NCBI GenBank assembly: GCA_003567055.1
Contig: PXAW01000230.1
Coordinates: forward strand, 1-5,761
DNA length: 5,761 nt
Direction of reading: 5' to 3'
From: Hyphomicrobiales bacterium
GTDB lineage: Bacteria > Pseudomonadota > Alphaproteobacteria > Rhizobiales > Beijerinckiaceae
The notes below the pieces were generated by a model that saw only the letters and a program-made list of their open reading frames with translations, was not told where the DNA came from and made no database searches. Shown here one piece after another: positions 1-5,618 of the stretch (within the stretch, counting starts at the first letter, position 1; every line of letters begins with the position of its first letter). The position numbers and the translations under genes are program-made.

Positions 1-96
1 AGAAACATTCCAAATTGGAGAGTCCGTCTCGGATACCGATCCCCGCGCCACCCTGTCGGCGACGCCCCCCAAACCCGTCTTCGACCATTTGCGCAT
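1..96 (-). other. Possible 5' end of a divergent gene running off the left edge (unconfirmed)
   Basis: Read on the minus strand, an ATG at 96-94 opens a frame of 32 codons without a stop to the window edge, beginning MRKWSKTGLGGVADRV. Third positions in its first two thirds are mostly G or C, as in the real genes here. A second minus-strand ATG (88-86) is also open to the edge, and two plus-strand frames are open too, so openness alone proves little. I recognise no family in either translation and see no clear Shine-Dalgarno sequence. A divergent PHA gene would fit beside phaZ by general knowledge of pha clusters, but the visible residues do not show it. It may equally be a non-coding leader. 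Confidence 0.2.
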
Positions 97-107
97 GAAC
101 CACGCAA

Positions 108-135
108 TTGCCCTGTGGAACGAAAAGCTTAATTC
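108..135 (+). promoter_or_regulatory. Possible sigma70-type promoter of phaZ
   Basis: A TTGCCC hexamer at 108-113 is followed after 16 bases by TAATTC at 130-135. This gives four of six matches to TTGACA and four of six to TATAAT. The predicted start would be near 142, about 60 bases before the phaZ ATG and on top of the inverted repeat at 141-156. The call rests on hexamer matching only. Confidence 0.25.
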
Positions 136-140
136 CTGTA

Positions 141-156
141 TGTTGTGCTGCAACAA
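141..156 (+). promoter_or_regulatory. TGC-rich inverted repeat upstream of phaZ, possible PhaR operator
   Basis: TGTTG (141-145) and CAACA (151-155) form perfect arms around TGCTG. In a shifted register, TTGT (143-146) and ACAA (153-156) also pair. TGC-rich symmetric sequences are bound by the PHA-responsive repressor PhaR in alphaproteobacteria such as Paracoccus. The site sits just downstream of the possible promoter at 108-135, a natural place for repression. That it binds PhaR is an inference from base content, position and the gene it precedes. Confidence 0.33.
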
Positions 157-201
157 TGCGGTGTCGGAGCATCCCGGCGAAGCCGCTGGAGGTTATGATT
201 C

Positions 202-1497
202 ATGGATCTCGCGTATTTCTACTACGAGGCCGGGCACATCCTGCTCTCCCCCGCCCGTGCGGCAAACGACGCGACCCGCCTGTTCTTCAAGAACCCCGCC
301 AATCCCATGAGCTACACTGCCTATGGCAAGGCGATGGCGGCGGGTTGTGAGCTGTTCGAACGCACCACGCGCCGCTATGGAAAACCGGCTTTCGATCTCG
401 ACACCACCGAGATCAACGGCCGCGAGGTCGCGGTTCGCGAGCGTGTCGTCTGGCACAAACCCTTCTGCAATCTCATTCATTTCGACCGGATGCTGCCGCG
501 CGGCGTCGATCCGCAGCCCAAACTCCTGATCGTCGCACCGATGTCGGGCCACTATGCCACGCTGCTGCGCGGCACGGTCGAGACCTTCCTGCCCACGCAT
601 GACGTTTACGTCACCGACTGGGTCGATGCCCGCGAGGTGCCCCTGACCGAGGGCAAGTTCGATCTCGACGACTATATCGATTATGTCATCGACATCTGCC
701 GCCTGATCGGCCCGGACGTTCATGTCATGGCCGTGTGCCAGCCTGCGGTCCCGGTCCTCGCCGCGATCGCCCGGATGGAGGCGATGGACGACGAATCAGT
801 GCCCTCCTCGATGATCCTGATGGGCGGCCCGATCGATACCCGCAAATCGCCCACCGCCGTCAACAAGGGCGCGCAGGAGCGCGGCACCGAGTGGTTCCGC
901 CGCAACTGCATCGTCAAGGTGCCGCCGCCCAATCCCGGCCTGTGGCGCGACGTCTATCCCGGCTTCTTCCAGCTCTCGGGCTTCATGGCGATGAATCTCG
1001 ACCGCCATATCTCGGCGCATTGGGACATGTTCAACCATCTCGTCGAGAATGACGGCGATTCCGCGGAAAAGCACCGGGATTTCTATGACGAATATCTCGC
1101 CGTGATGGATCTCACCGCCGAGTTCTATCTGCAGACGGTCGAAACCGTGTTCGTGCAGCATGCCCTGCCCAAGGGCGAGATGATGCACCGCGACGAGAAG
1201 GTCGATCTTGGCGCCATCCGCCATTGCGCCATCATGGCGATCGAGGGCGAGAATGACGATATTTCCGGCATCGGCCAGACCAAGGCGGCGCTGGAACTGA
1301 CGCCCAACCTCCCCGATTCGAAAAAGACCTACCACCTGCAGGAGCGCGTCGGCCATTACGGCGTCTTCAACGGCGGTCGCTTCCGCCGCGAGATCGCCCC
1401 GCGCATCTGCGATTTCATCGAGGCGCATGAAAGCGATGCCGGCGCCGCCCGTCCGGCACCGCGCCGCCAGAAGCCGCAACTGCGCGCCGTGCGCTGA
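202..1497 (+). CDS. phaZ: Intracellular polyhydroxybutyrate depolymerase PhaZ
   Basis: This 431-residue protein matches the intracellular PHB depolymerase family (TIGR01849/PF06850 type; Ralstonia PhaZ1 is 419 residues). The enzyme breaks down native storage granules in the cytoplasm and releases hydroxybutyrate units for reuse as carbon. It has an alpha/beta-hydrolase fold with Cys in place of the usual Ser in the nucleophile box: Cys179 in VMAVCQPAVPVL. The acid is Asp352 or Asp353 in EGENDDISG and the base is His385 in VGHYGVFNGG. The MSGHYATLLRGT and VTDWVDAR segments before the nucleophile are also typical. There is no signal peptide, as expected for the intracellular type. The last 20 residues are basic and proline-rich and may touch the granule or nucleic acid (inference). 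The ATG is supported by TGGAGG at 187-192 with a 9-base spacer. The gene stands alone, ends in a strong terminator and faces polA. Confidence 0.95.
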   Translation: MDLAYFYYEAGHILLSPARAANDATRLFFKNPANPMSYTAYGKAMAAGCELFERTTRRYGKPAFDLDTTEINGREVAVRERVVWHKPFCNLIHFDRMLPRGVDPQPKLLIVAPMSGHYATLLRGTVETFLPTHDVYVTDWVDAREVPLTEGKFDLDDYIDYVIDICRLIGPDVHVMAVCQPAVPVLAAIARMEAMDDESVPSSMILMGGPIDTRKSPTAVNKGAQERGTEWFRRNCIVKVPPPNPGLWRDVYPGFFQLSGFMAMNLDRHISAHWDMFNHLVENDGDSAEKHRDFYDEYLAVMDLTAEFYLQTVETVFVQHALPKGEMMHRDEKVDLGAIRHCAIMAIEGENDDISGIGQTKAALELTPNLPDSKKTYHLQERVGHYGVFNGGRFRREIAPRICDFIEAHESDAGAARPAPRRQKPQLRAVR

Positions 1498-1520
1498 TTC
1501 GGGCTTTATGCGCTGAAATC

Positions 1521-1556
1521 AAAGCCGGGGCCGCACGCGCGCCCCGGCTTTTCTTT
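1521..1556 (+). terminator. Rho-independent terminator of phaZ, possibly bidirectional
   Basis: AAAGCCGGGGC (1521-1531) pairs perfectly with GCCCCGGCTTT (1541-1551) around a 9-base loop, followed by TTTTCTTT (1549-1556). It begins 24 bases after the phaZ stop. Because the stem starts with AAA, the minus strand also reads a stem followed by TTTGATTTC, so it may also stop polA transcripts, which end at 1572. The whole 74-base gap between the convergent genes is taken up by this element. Confidence 0.88.
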
Positions 1557-1571
1557 GGGCACAGATACGCC

Positions 1572-4523
1572 TCAATGCGCCTCGTCCCAGTTATCCGCCG
1601 CGCGGGCCTCGACTTCGAGGGGCACTCTCAGGGTCAGCGCCGGGGCGGGGGCTTCGCGCATGATCTTCGTGATCAGCGGGATGGTCTGATCGACCTCGTC
1701 CTCCGGCACCTCGAAGATCAGTTCGTCATGCACCTGCAACAGCATCTGCGCATGCAGCTTGGAGCGTGAGAGCGCGTCTTCCATGCGGATCATGGCGCGG
1801 CGGATGATGTCGGCGGCCGAGCCCTGGATCGGGGCGTTGATCGCCTGGCGCTCCACCGCCATGCGCTCATTGGCATTGCCGGCGCGGATGGCGGGGTAAT
1901 GGCAGGCGCGCCCGAAGATCGTCGAGACATAACCGTGCTCGCGGCAGAAGCTCTTGGTCTCCTCCATGTAATCCCTGATGCCGGGAAAACGCTCGAAATA
2001 CTGCTTGATATAGGCCCCCGCCTCCTCGCGCCCGATCCCGAGCCGGTTGGCGAGGCCGAAGGCCGAGATGCCGTAGATGATGCCGAAATTGATGGTCTTG
2101 GCGCGCCGGCGATATTCGCCGGTCATCTCGGCAAGCGGGATGTCGAACATTTCCGAGGCGGTGGCGGCGTGAATGTCGATGCCGTCGGCGAAGGCTTTGC
2201 GCAGCTGCGGGATCTCGGCGATATGGGCGAGAATGCGCAGTTCGATCTGGCTGTAATCGGCAGAGATCAGCTTCATCCCCTTCTCGGGCACGAAAGCCGC
2301 GCGGATCTTGCGGCCCGCCGGGGTGCGCACCGGGATGTTCTGGAGATTGGGCTCCGATGATGACAGCCGCCCGGTCGTGGTGGCCGCGAGCGAGAAGGAG
2401 GTATGCACCCGGCCCTTCTCGTCCATGTAATGGGGCAGCGCGTCGCTATAGGTGGATTTGAGCTTGGCCTGCTGGCGCCATTCCAGAATCTTTGCCGGCA
2501 AGGGATGCCCCTGTTCGGCGAGCTCCTCCAGCGCCGAAGCCGGCGTCGCCCATTGGCCGGAGGGGGTCTTCTTGCCGCCGGGCAGCCCCATCTTGCCGAA
2601 GAGAATTTCGCCGATCTGGCGCGGGCTCGAAACCGAAAAGCGCTCGCCCGCATCCTCCTGGATCTCCTCCTCGAGGCGCGCGAGCGTCTGGGCGAAATCG
2701 GAAGACAGCCGGCTCAGGATCTGGCGATCGACCTTGATGCCGCGCCGCTCCATGCGCGCAATCACCGGCACGAGGGGGCGCTCCAGCGTCTCGTAGACGC
2801 TCACCTTCGCCTCTGCGGCGAGGCGTGGCTTGAGCACGCGCCACAGCCGCATGGTGACATCGGCATCCTCCGCCGCGTAAGCGGTGGCCTCGTCGATGGC
2901 GACGCGGTCGAAGCTGACGGCTTTCTTGCCGCTCCCGGCCACCTCCGCGAACTTGATGGTGGTGTGCCCCAGATGCCGTTCGGCGAGATCATCCATGCCG
3001 TGCCCGCCGCGCCCGGCATCGAGCACGTAGGAAATCAGCATGGTATCGTCGACAGGCGCCGTCTCGATGCCGTAACGGGCGAGCACCAGCCAGTCATATT
3101 TGAAATTATGCCCGATCTTGAGCGTGCCGGGCTCTTCCAGGAGCGCTTTCAGCGCGGCGAGCGCCTCATCGAGGGGGATCTGCCCCTTGACCAGCCCGGT
3201 CTCGTCAAAGAGATCCGTGCCGCCGCGATGTTGCAGCGGGATATAGCAGGCCCGCCCGTCGGGGAGCCCGAGCGAGATGCCGACGAGCTCGGCGGCATTC
3301 GCGCTCAGCGAATCCGTCTCGGTATCGAGCGCGACGATCCCCGCTTTGCGGGCATCGGCGATCCATGTGTCGAGGGCGTCGCGGTCGCGCAGGCATGCGT
3401 AGGCCTCGCGATCGATCTTCAGCCCCTGCGCTTCCTCGCGGCGCTGCCTGACGAGGCGCTCGGGGCTCGCCTGGGGATCACCCTCGGCGACGCCCGCTTC
3501 GCCCGGTTCGCCCGAATCATTCCCCGCCGCATCCGCACCCCGCGCGAGATCAGGATCGGCCTCGACTGCGTTGAGATCGATATCGTATTCGGTGGCGACG
3601 CGTTTGGTGATGGTGGTGAATTCCATCGCCTTGAAAAAGGCGATCAGCTTCTGCGCGTCGATCTCGGCGAGGGTGAGGTCGTCGAGCGGCACCGGCACCG
3701 GGGCCTTCTCGTCGAGCAGGACGAGTTTCTTGGAAAGCCGCGCCTTGTCGGCATTCTCGATCAGGGTCTCGCGGCGCTTGGGCTGCTTGATCTCGCCTGC
3801 GCGCTCCAGCAGCGTTTCGAGATCGCCGAACTGCTCAAGCAGCTGCACCGCCGTCTTCGGCCCGATCCCCGGCACGCCGGGCACGTTGTCGGAAGTGTCG
3901 CCGGTGAGTGCGAGCACATCCGCGATCTTCTCCGGCGGCACGCCCCAGCGCTCGATCACGCCCTCGACATCGAGATTGCGCTCGGCCCGGTATCCGGCCT
4001 TGCCCTTGATGCCCGATTCGAAATCGAAGAAGCGGACATTGGGGCCGACCAGCTGCATCAGATCCTTGTCGGCAGAGACGATGACGACCTCCGCCCCGGC
4101 CGCTGCCGCCTCGCGGGCATAGGCCGCGATCAGATCATCGGCCTCGTAGCGTTCCAGTTCGACGGGGATCAGCCCGAAGGCGCGCACGGCATCGCGCATC
4201 AGCGGCATCTGGCGTTTGAGATCCTCCGGCGCATCCGGGCGATGGCCCTTGTATTCCGGGTAGATCTCCCGGCGAAACGAGCCCTCCGACTTGTCGAGCA
4301 CGATGGCGAGATGGGTCGGCTTCACCCCCGCCGCGCCCTCGCGGATGAACTGCCAGAGCTTGACGCAGAACATCCGCAGCGCCCCCGTCGGCAGCCCGTC
4401 GGAGCGATAATTGTATTTCGCATCCTGGTTCATCGACTGGAAGAAGGCGCGAAACACGAAGGACGAGCCATCGACGAGGATCAGGCGATCGCCTTTCCCG
4501 ATGGCGGAGCTTTTGCCGGACAT
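1572..4523 (-). CDS. polA: DNA polymerase I (5'-nuclease, 3'-5' exonuclease, polymerase)
   Basis: PolA fills gaps left by RNA primer removal and excision repair. The 983 residues contain the complete family order. The 5' nuclease (about 10-300) shows Asp18 in LVDGSS, Glu127/Asp129/Asp130 in YEADD, Asp152/Asp154 in SADKD, Asp209/Asp212 in GDTSDNVPG and a helix-hairpin-helix GVPGIGPKTA. An acidic, Gly/Ala-rich linker (about 318-367) follows. The proofreading domain (about 385-580) keeps DTE at 400-402, NFKYD ending at Asp477 and YAAED ending at Asp553, so it should be active. The polymerase has TTTGRLSS, motif A DYSQIELR (756-763), motif B with Lys809, Phe813 and Tyr817 in KTINFGIIYG, and motif C QVHDE (930-934). 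The Phe at 813 matches E. coli Phe762. I start at ATG 4523, just before the conserved nuclease core, with a weak AGG four bases and GGGAAG ten bases upstream. An upstream TTG at 4622 would add 33 residues of unlikely sequence. Confidence 0.97.
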   Translation of the reverse strand: MSGKSSAIGKGDRLILVDGSSFVFRAFFQSMNQDAKYNYRSDGLPTGALRMFCVKLWQFIREGAAGVKPTHLAIVLDKSEGSFRREIYPEYKGHRPDAPEDLKRQMPLMRDAVRAFGLIPVELERYEADDLIAAYAREAAAAGAEVVIVSADKDLMQLVGPNVRFFDFESGIKGKAGYRAERNLDVEGVIERWGVPPEKIADVLALTGDTSDNVPGVPGIGPKTAVQLLEQFGDLETLLERAGEIKQPKRRETLIENADKARLSKKLVLLDEKAPVPVPLDDLTLAEIDAQKLIAFFKAMEFTTITKRVATEYDIDLNAVEADPDLARGADAAGNDSGEPGEAGVAEGDPQASPERLVRQRREEAQGLKIDREAYACLRDRDALDTWIADARKAGIVALDTETDSLSANAAELVGISLGLPDGRACYIPLQHRGGTDLFDETGLVKGQIPLDEALAALKALLEEPGTLKIGHNFKYDWLVLARYGIETAPVDDTMLISYVLDAGRGGHGMDDLAERHLGHTTIKFAEVAGSGKKAVSFDRVAIDEATAYAAEDADVTMRLWRVLKPRLAAEAKVSVYETLERPLVPVIARMERRGIKVDRQILSRLSSDFAQTLARLEEEIQEDAGERFSVSSPRQIGEILFGKMGLPGGKKTPSGQWATPASALEELAEQGHPLPAKILEWRQQAKLKSTYSDALPHYMDEKGRVHTSFSLAATTTGRLSSSEPNLQNIPVRTPAGRKIRAAFVPEKGMKLISADYSQIELRILAHIAEIPQLRKAFADGIDIHAATASEMFDIPLAEMTGEYRRRAKTINFGIIYGISAFGLANRLGIGREEAGAYIKQYFERFPGIRDYMEETKSFCREHGYVSTIFGRACHYPAIRAGNANERMAVERQAINAPIQGSAADIIRRAMIRMEDALSRSKLHAQMLLQVHDELIFEVPEDEVDQTIPLITKIMREAPAPALTLRVPLEVEARAADNWDEAH

Positions 4524-4599
4524 GGAACCTGGACTTCCCGGTAAGAGTGACTGACCCGGTTTTAATGCATCCTTCCGCCGGGTGGATACCGGCTGGGGG

Positions 4600-4642
4600 A
4601 AAAAATGATGCACGAGGCGCAAAACGCCTGCGGTGAGCCTCG
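4600..4642 (-). other. Alternative hairpins followed by a T-run between the membrane-protein gene and polA
   Basis: Reading the minus strand, CGAGGC (4642-4637) can pair with GCCTCG (4618-4613). A competing small hairpin uses AGGCG (4629-4625) and CGCCT (4619-4615) around TTTTG. Both share the same 3' arm and are followed, about seven bases on, by six T (4605-4600). This could be a weak terminator of the 103-residue gene or an attenuator in the polA leader. The distance between stem and T-run makes an efficient terminator doubtful. No convincing polA promoter was found in the 140-base gap. Confidence 0.25.
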
Positions 4643-4663
4643 GCTCTACCGGTCATGCGGCGC

Positions 4664-4975
4664 TCAGCCGCGTCGCGCCGGCGGGATCAGGCCGGGCTGG
4701 TCGTGGTCCAGCGCAAGCAAGGCCGGCATGTCGTCGGGGGCGTCGGGCGAAGCGTGGCGCAGCACACGGTACCGCCCGCTTGCGTCGCGGTATACGGTAT
4801 AGACGAGCTCGCCATCAGGCTCCGGCGCGGGAATGGACCGTTTCGCCCGCAAGAGCAGCGCCGTCATGGCGAATACGAAGGCCGGTGGCACGATCAGCCA
4901 AAGCGCCTTGATCCAGTCCGCCAGTGATTGATACGTGGCGAGAAACGCCTGAAAAGCCGAAACCTCCCCCATCAT
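4664..4975 (-). CDS. Small single-pass membrane protein, function unknown
   Basis: The 103-residue product has one predicted membrane segment at about residues 24-42, including LWLIVPPAFVFAMTALLL, with a central Pro-Pro pair, followed at once by RAKR. The positive-inside rule then puts the roughly 60-residue C-terminal tail in the cytoplasm and the short N-terminus outside (inference). The tail carries GELVYTVYRDASGRYRVLRH, which reads like beta strands, then an acidic DAPDD stretch and a proline-rich end. I do not recognise the family. The frame stays open to 5242, but the start is more likely at one of two adjacent ATGs (4975 or 4972). GGAAG at 4985-4981 lies five or eight bases upstream of them. 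The first ATG overlaps the stop of the upstream 30-residue ORF as ATGA, suggesting coupled translation. The gene lies upstream of polA on the same strand and could be co-transcribed with it. Confidence 0.72.
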   Translation of the reverse strand: MMGEVSAFQAFLATYQSLADWIKALWLIVPPAFVFAMTALLLRAKRSIPAPEPDGELVYTVYRDASGRYRVLRHASPDAPDDMPALLALDHDQPGLIPPARRG

Positions 4976-5064
4976 CTCAGCTTCCACAACACACGCCGGA
5001 ATGCGATTTTGCTGATCAGCCGCCGAATGCGCTGATAATCCGGAGCTCGGTTTCGCATGGCCAT
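4972..5064 (-). CDS. Small ORF encoding a 30-residue highly basic peptide
   Basis: This ORF codes for 30 residues starting MAMRNRAPDYQ, with ten Arg/Lys and one Asp (net about +9), and ending VLWKLR. Residues 11-30 alternate basic and hydrophobic side chains and should form a partly amphipathic helix (RIRRLISKIAF), but with Arg24 and Lys28 on the hydrophobic face. GGAGAGG (5074-5068) stands right before the ATG, with GGAG six bases from it, or AGG nine bases from the second ATG at 5058. Its TGA overlaps the ATG of the membrane-protein gene (ATGA). The only in-frame room upstream ends in TAG at 5103-5101, with no other ATG, GTG or TTG start. It could be a functional peptide or merely a coupling leader. 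I know no family for it. It would be missed by any pipeline with a length cut-off. Confidence 0.5.
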   Translation of the reverse strand: MAMRNRAPDYQRIRRLISKIAFRRVLWKLR

Positions 5065-5066
5065 GA

Positions 5067-5094
5067 ACCTCTCCAGAGCGTCCCCATAGGAGGT
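5067..5094 (-). promoter_or_regulatory. Ribosome-binding site of the 30-residue ORF with a possible sequestering hairpin
   Basis: The minus strand carries GGAGAGG (5074-5068), the best Shine-Dalgarno sequence in this intergenic region, and it fixes the start at 5064. Upstream, ACCTC (5094-5090) is complementary to GAGGT (5071-5067) across an 18-base loop. If a two-base bulge is allowed, ACCTCC pairs with both halves of the site. The pairing could lower translation in the absence of another factor. The stem is short and no energy was calculated. Confidence 0.35.
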
Positions 5095-5140
5095 GGCGCT
5101 CTACCGGCGCGTTCGGTTTCTGCCGCAACCGGATCTGAAA

Positions 5141-5157
5141 TATCCCATAATGGGATA
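5141..5157 (+). promoter_or_regulatory. Perfect 17-bp palindrome, probable XRE-regulator operator O1
   Basis: TATCCCAT (5141-5148), a single A, then ATGGGATA (5150-5157) form a perfect palindrome centred on 5149. Odd-centred palindromes of this length are typical for dimeric Cro/CI-like proteins such as the one encoded immediately downstream. The site covers the -10 region proposed for the minus-strand promoter (TATCCC, 5157-5152). It also contains CATAAT (5146-5151) and overlaps GATAAT (5154-5159) on the plus strand, either of which could be a -10 for the regulator gene. Binding by this protein is an inference. Confidence 0.6.
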
Positions 5158-5179
5158 ATCCGAAATTGGGATTAGTCAA
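5152..5179 (-). promoter_or_regulatory. Probable promoter of the 30-residue ORF and membrane-protein gene
   Basis: On the minus strand TTGACT (5179-5174) matches the -35 consensus at five of six positions. TATCCC (5157-5152), 16 bases further on, is a relaxed -10 of the kind tolerated in alphaproteobacteria. Transcription would start near 5145 and leave a leader of about 80 bases before the ATG at 5064. Both palindromes lie within the promoter, so binding there should block RNA polymerase. Confidence 0.42.
5156..5174 (+). promoter_or_regulatory. Near-perfect 19-bp palindrome, probable operator O2
   Basis: TAATCC (5156-5161) mirrors GGATTA (5169-5174), and AA/TT around the central A (5165) also pair, leaving one mismatched position on each side (G/G). 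Its right half, read on the minus strand, is TAATCCCAATT, close to the O1 half TATCCCAT. The left half has TCCG instead of TCCC. Its centre lies 16 bp from that of O1, and the two sites overlap by two bases, so two dimers would sit on largely opposite faces of the helix. It fills the spacer between the minus-strand -35 and -10 hexamers. Confidence 0.52.
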
Positions 5180-5213
5180 GAGGCTGTGAGCTGCAAAGCG
5201 GGCCGATACCGAC

Positions 5214-5222
5214 AATCCCAAT
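5214..5222 (+). promoter_or_regulatory. Additional operator-like half-site on the XRE start codon
   Basis: AATCCCAAT is the exact reverse complement of ATTGGGATT at 5165-5173, the right part of O2. It overlaps the first two bases of the ATG at 5221. ATCCC recurs at 5229-5233 within GACATCCC, a near copy of GACAATCCC at 5211. No matching right arm completes a palindrome here, so it is at most a half-site. A protein bound here could act as a roadblock to its own transcription. Confidence 0.3.
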
Positions 5223-5463
5223 GGCGACATCCCTGCAATCACCTGCCTATCGCGACGCGATCACCGTGATCGTGAAGGCGCGACAACGCGCAGGTCTGAC
5301 GCAGCAGCGTGTCGCGGACAGGCTGGGCAAGCCCCAATCATGGATCGCCAAGATCGAGGGCTGCGAGCGCCGTCTCGATCTCACCGAGTTCATCGCCATC
5401 GCCCATGCCATGGAGATTGATCCCGCAATGTTGTTCGCGGAGGTGCTGAAGGCGCAATCGTGA
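5221..5463 (+). CDS. XRE-family (Cro/CI-like) helix-turn-helix regulator
   Basis: The 80-residue protein is almost wholly one XRE helix-turn-helix domain. Helix 1 spans about 9-23, helix 2 is TQQRVADRLG (27-36), recognition helix 3 is PQSWIAKIE (38-46), the ERRLD turn follows, and helices 4 and 5 close the fold around FIAIAHAME and DPAMLFAEVLK. Such short, domain-only regulators are common in alphaproteobacteria, where they stand alone or control a neighbour. There is no sensor or dimer-extension domain. The ATG is the only usable start: in-frame stop TAG lies at 5173-5175 and no other ATG, GTG or TTG intervenes. No Shine-Dalgarno sequence precedes it, so translation may be weak or from a short leader. 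The gene diverges from the small-ORF/membrane-protein pair. Palindromes in the shared region argue for self-repression and control of that pair (inference). The specific targets are unknown. Confidence 0.9.
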   Translation: MATSLQSPAYRDAITVIVKARQRAGLTQQRVADRLGKPQSWIAKIEGCERRLDLTEFIAIAHAMEIDPAMLFAEVLKAQS

Positions 5464-5477
5464 AGCCCAAACCGTGT

Positions 5478-5580
5478 CGCGCCTTGCTACAGGCACGCGC
5501 CGGTCCGTCTGCCCTTCGCCGAGGTGACGCCCGGCCATGCACGACGGTTTCGCCCGGTCTCCCTCTCCTGGGCGGAGGGA
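5478..5580. repeat. Intergenic inverted repeats between the XRE gene and gpsA
   Basis: The 155-base gap between these convergent genes holds no gene I can support. CGCGCCT (5478-5484) can fold with AGG-CA-CGCG (5491-5499) with a two-base bulge. TCCCTC (5560-5565) can pair with GAGGGA (5575-5580), and alternative pairings use CTCC/GGAG and CGCCC (5551-5555)/GGGCG (5570-5574). None is followed by a T-run, so they are poor intrinsic terminators. The CCCTCTCC/GGAGGG style resembles degenerate palindromic repeats common between genes in alphaproteobacteria, but only one copy is visible here. Confidence 0.25.
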
Positions 5581-5618
5581 TAGCGCGCTGCATGTGCGGG
5601 GAGCCCGGAACGAACCGG

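Noticed and set aside
193..1479. Minus-strand frames of 176 and 227 codons opposite phaZ
   Set aside because: These are antisense shadows of a firmly identified gene, with no family features and no initiation signals.
2403..4544. A 713-codon open frame on the plus strand opposite polA
   Set aside because: It is the mirror of polA in GC-rich DNA, where few stops occur antisense. The translation is repetitive in Arg, Leu, Gly and Asp, has no recognisable domain and no ribosome-binding site. PolA on the other strand is certain.
5088..5094. AGGAGGT on the plus strand as a ribosome-binding site
   Set aside because: No start codon follows at 5-10 bases in a useful frame: the overlapping GTG is too close and its frame ends within about 22 codons. 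Its complement is better explained as an anti-Shine-Dalgarno element on the minus strand.
4976..5242. N-terminal extension of the membrane protein up to 5242 (192 residues in total)
   Set aside because: The extra 89 residues run through the palindromes and promoter, lack family features, and overlap the better supported 30-residue ORF in another frame. The ATG pair at 4975/4972 has a GGAAG at suitable spacing.
5478..5580. CRISPR or transposon-end interpretation of the inverted repeats near gpsA
   Set aside because: There are no regularly spaced repeats, no transposase fragments and no target-site duplications. They are single small stems only.
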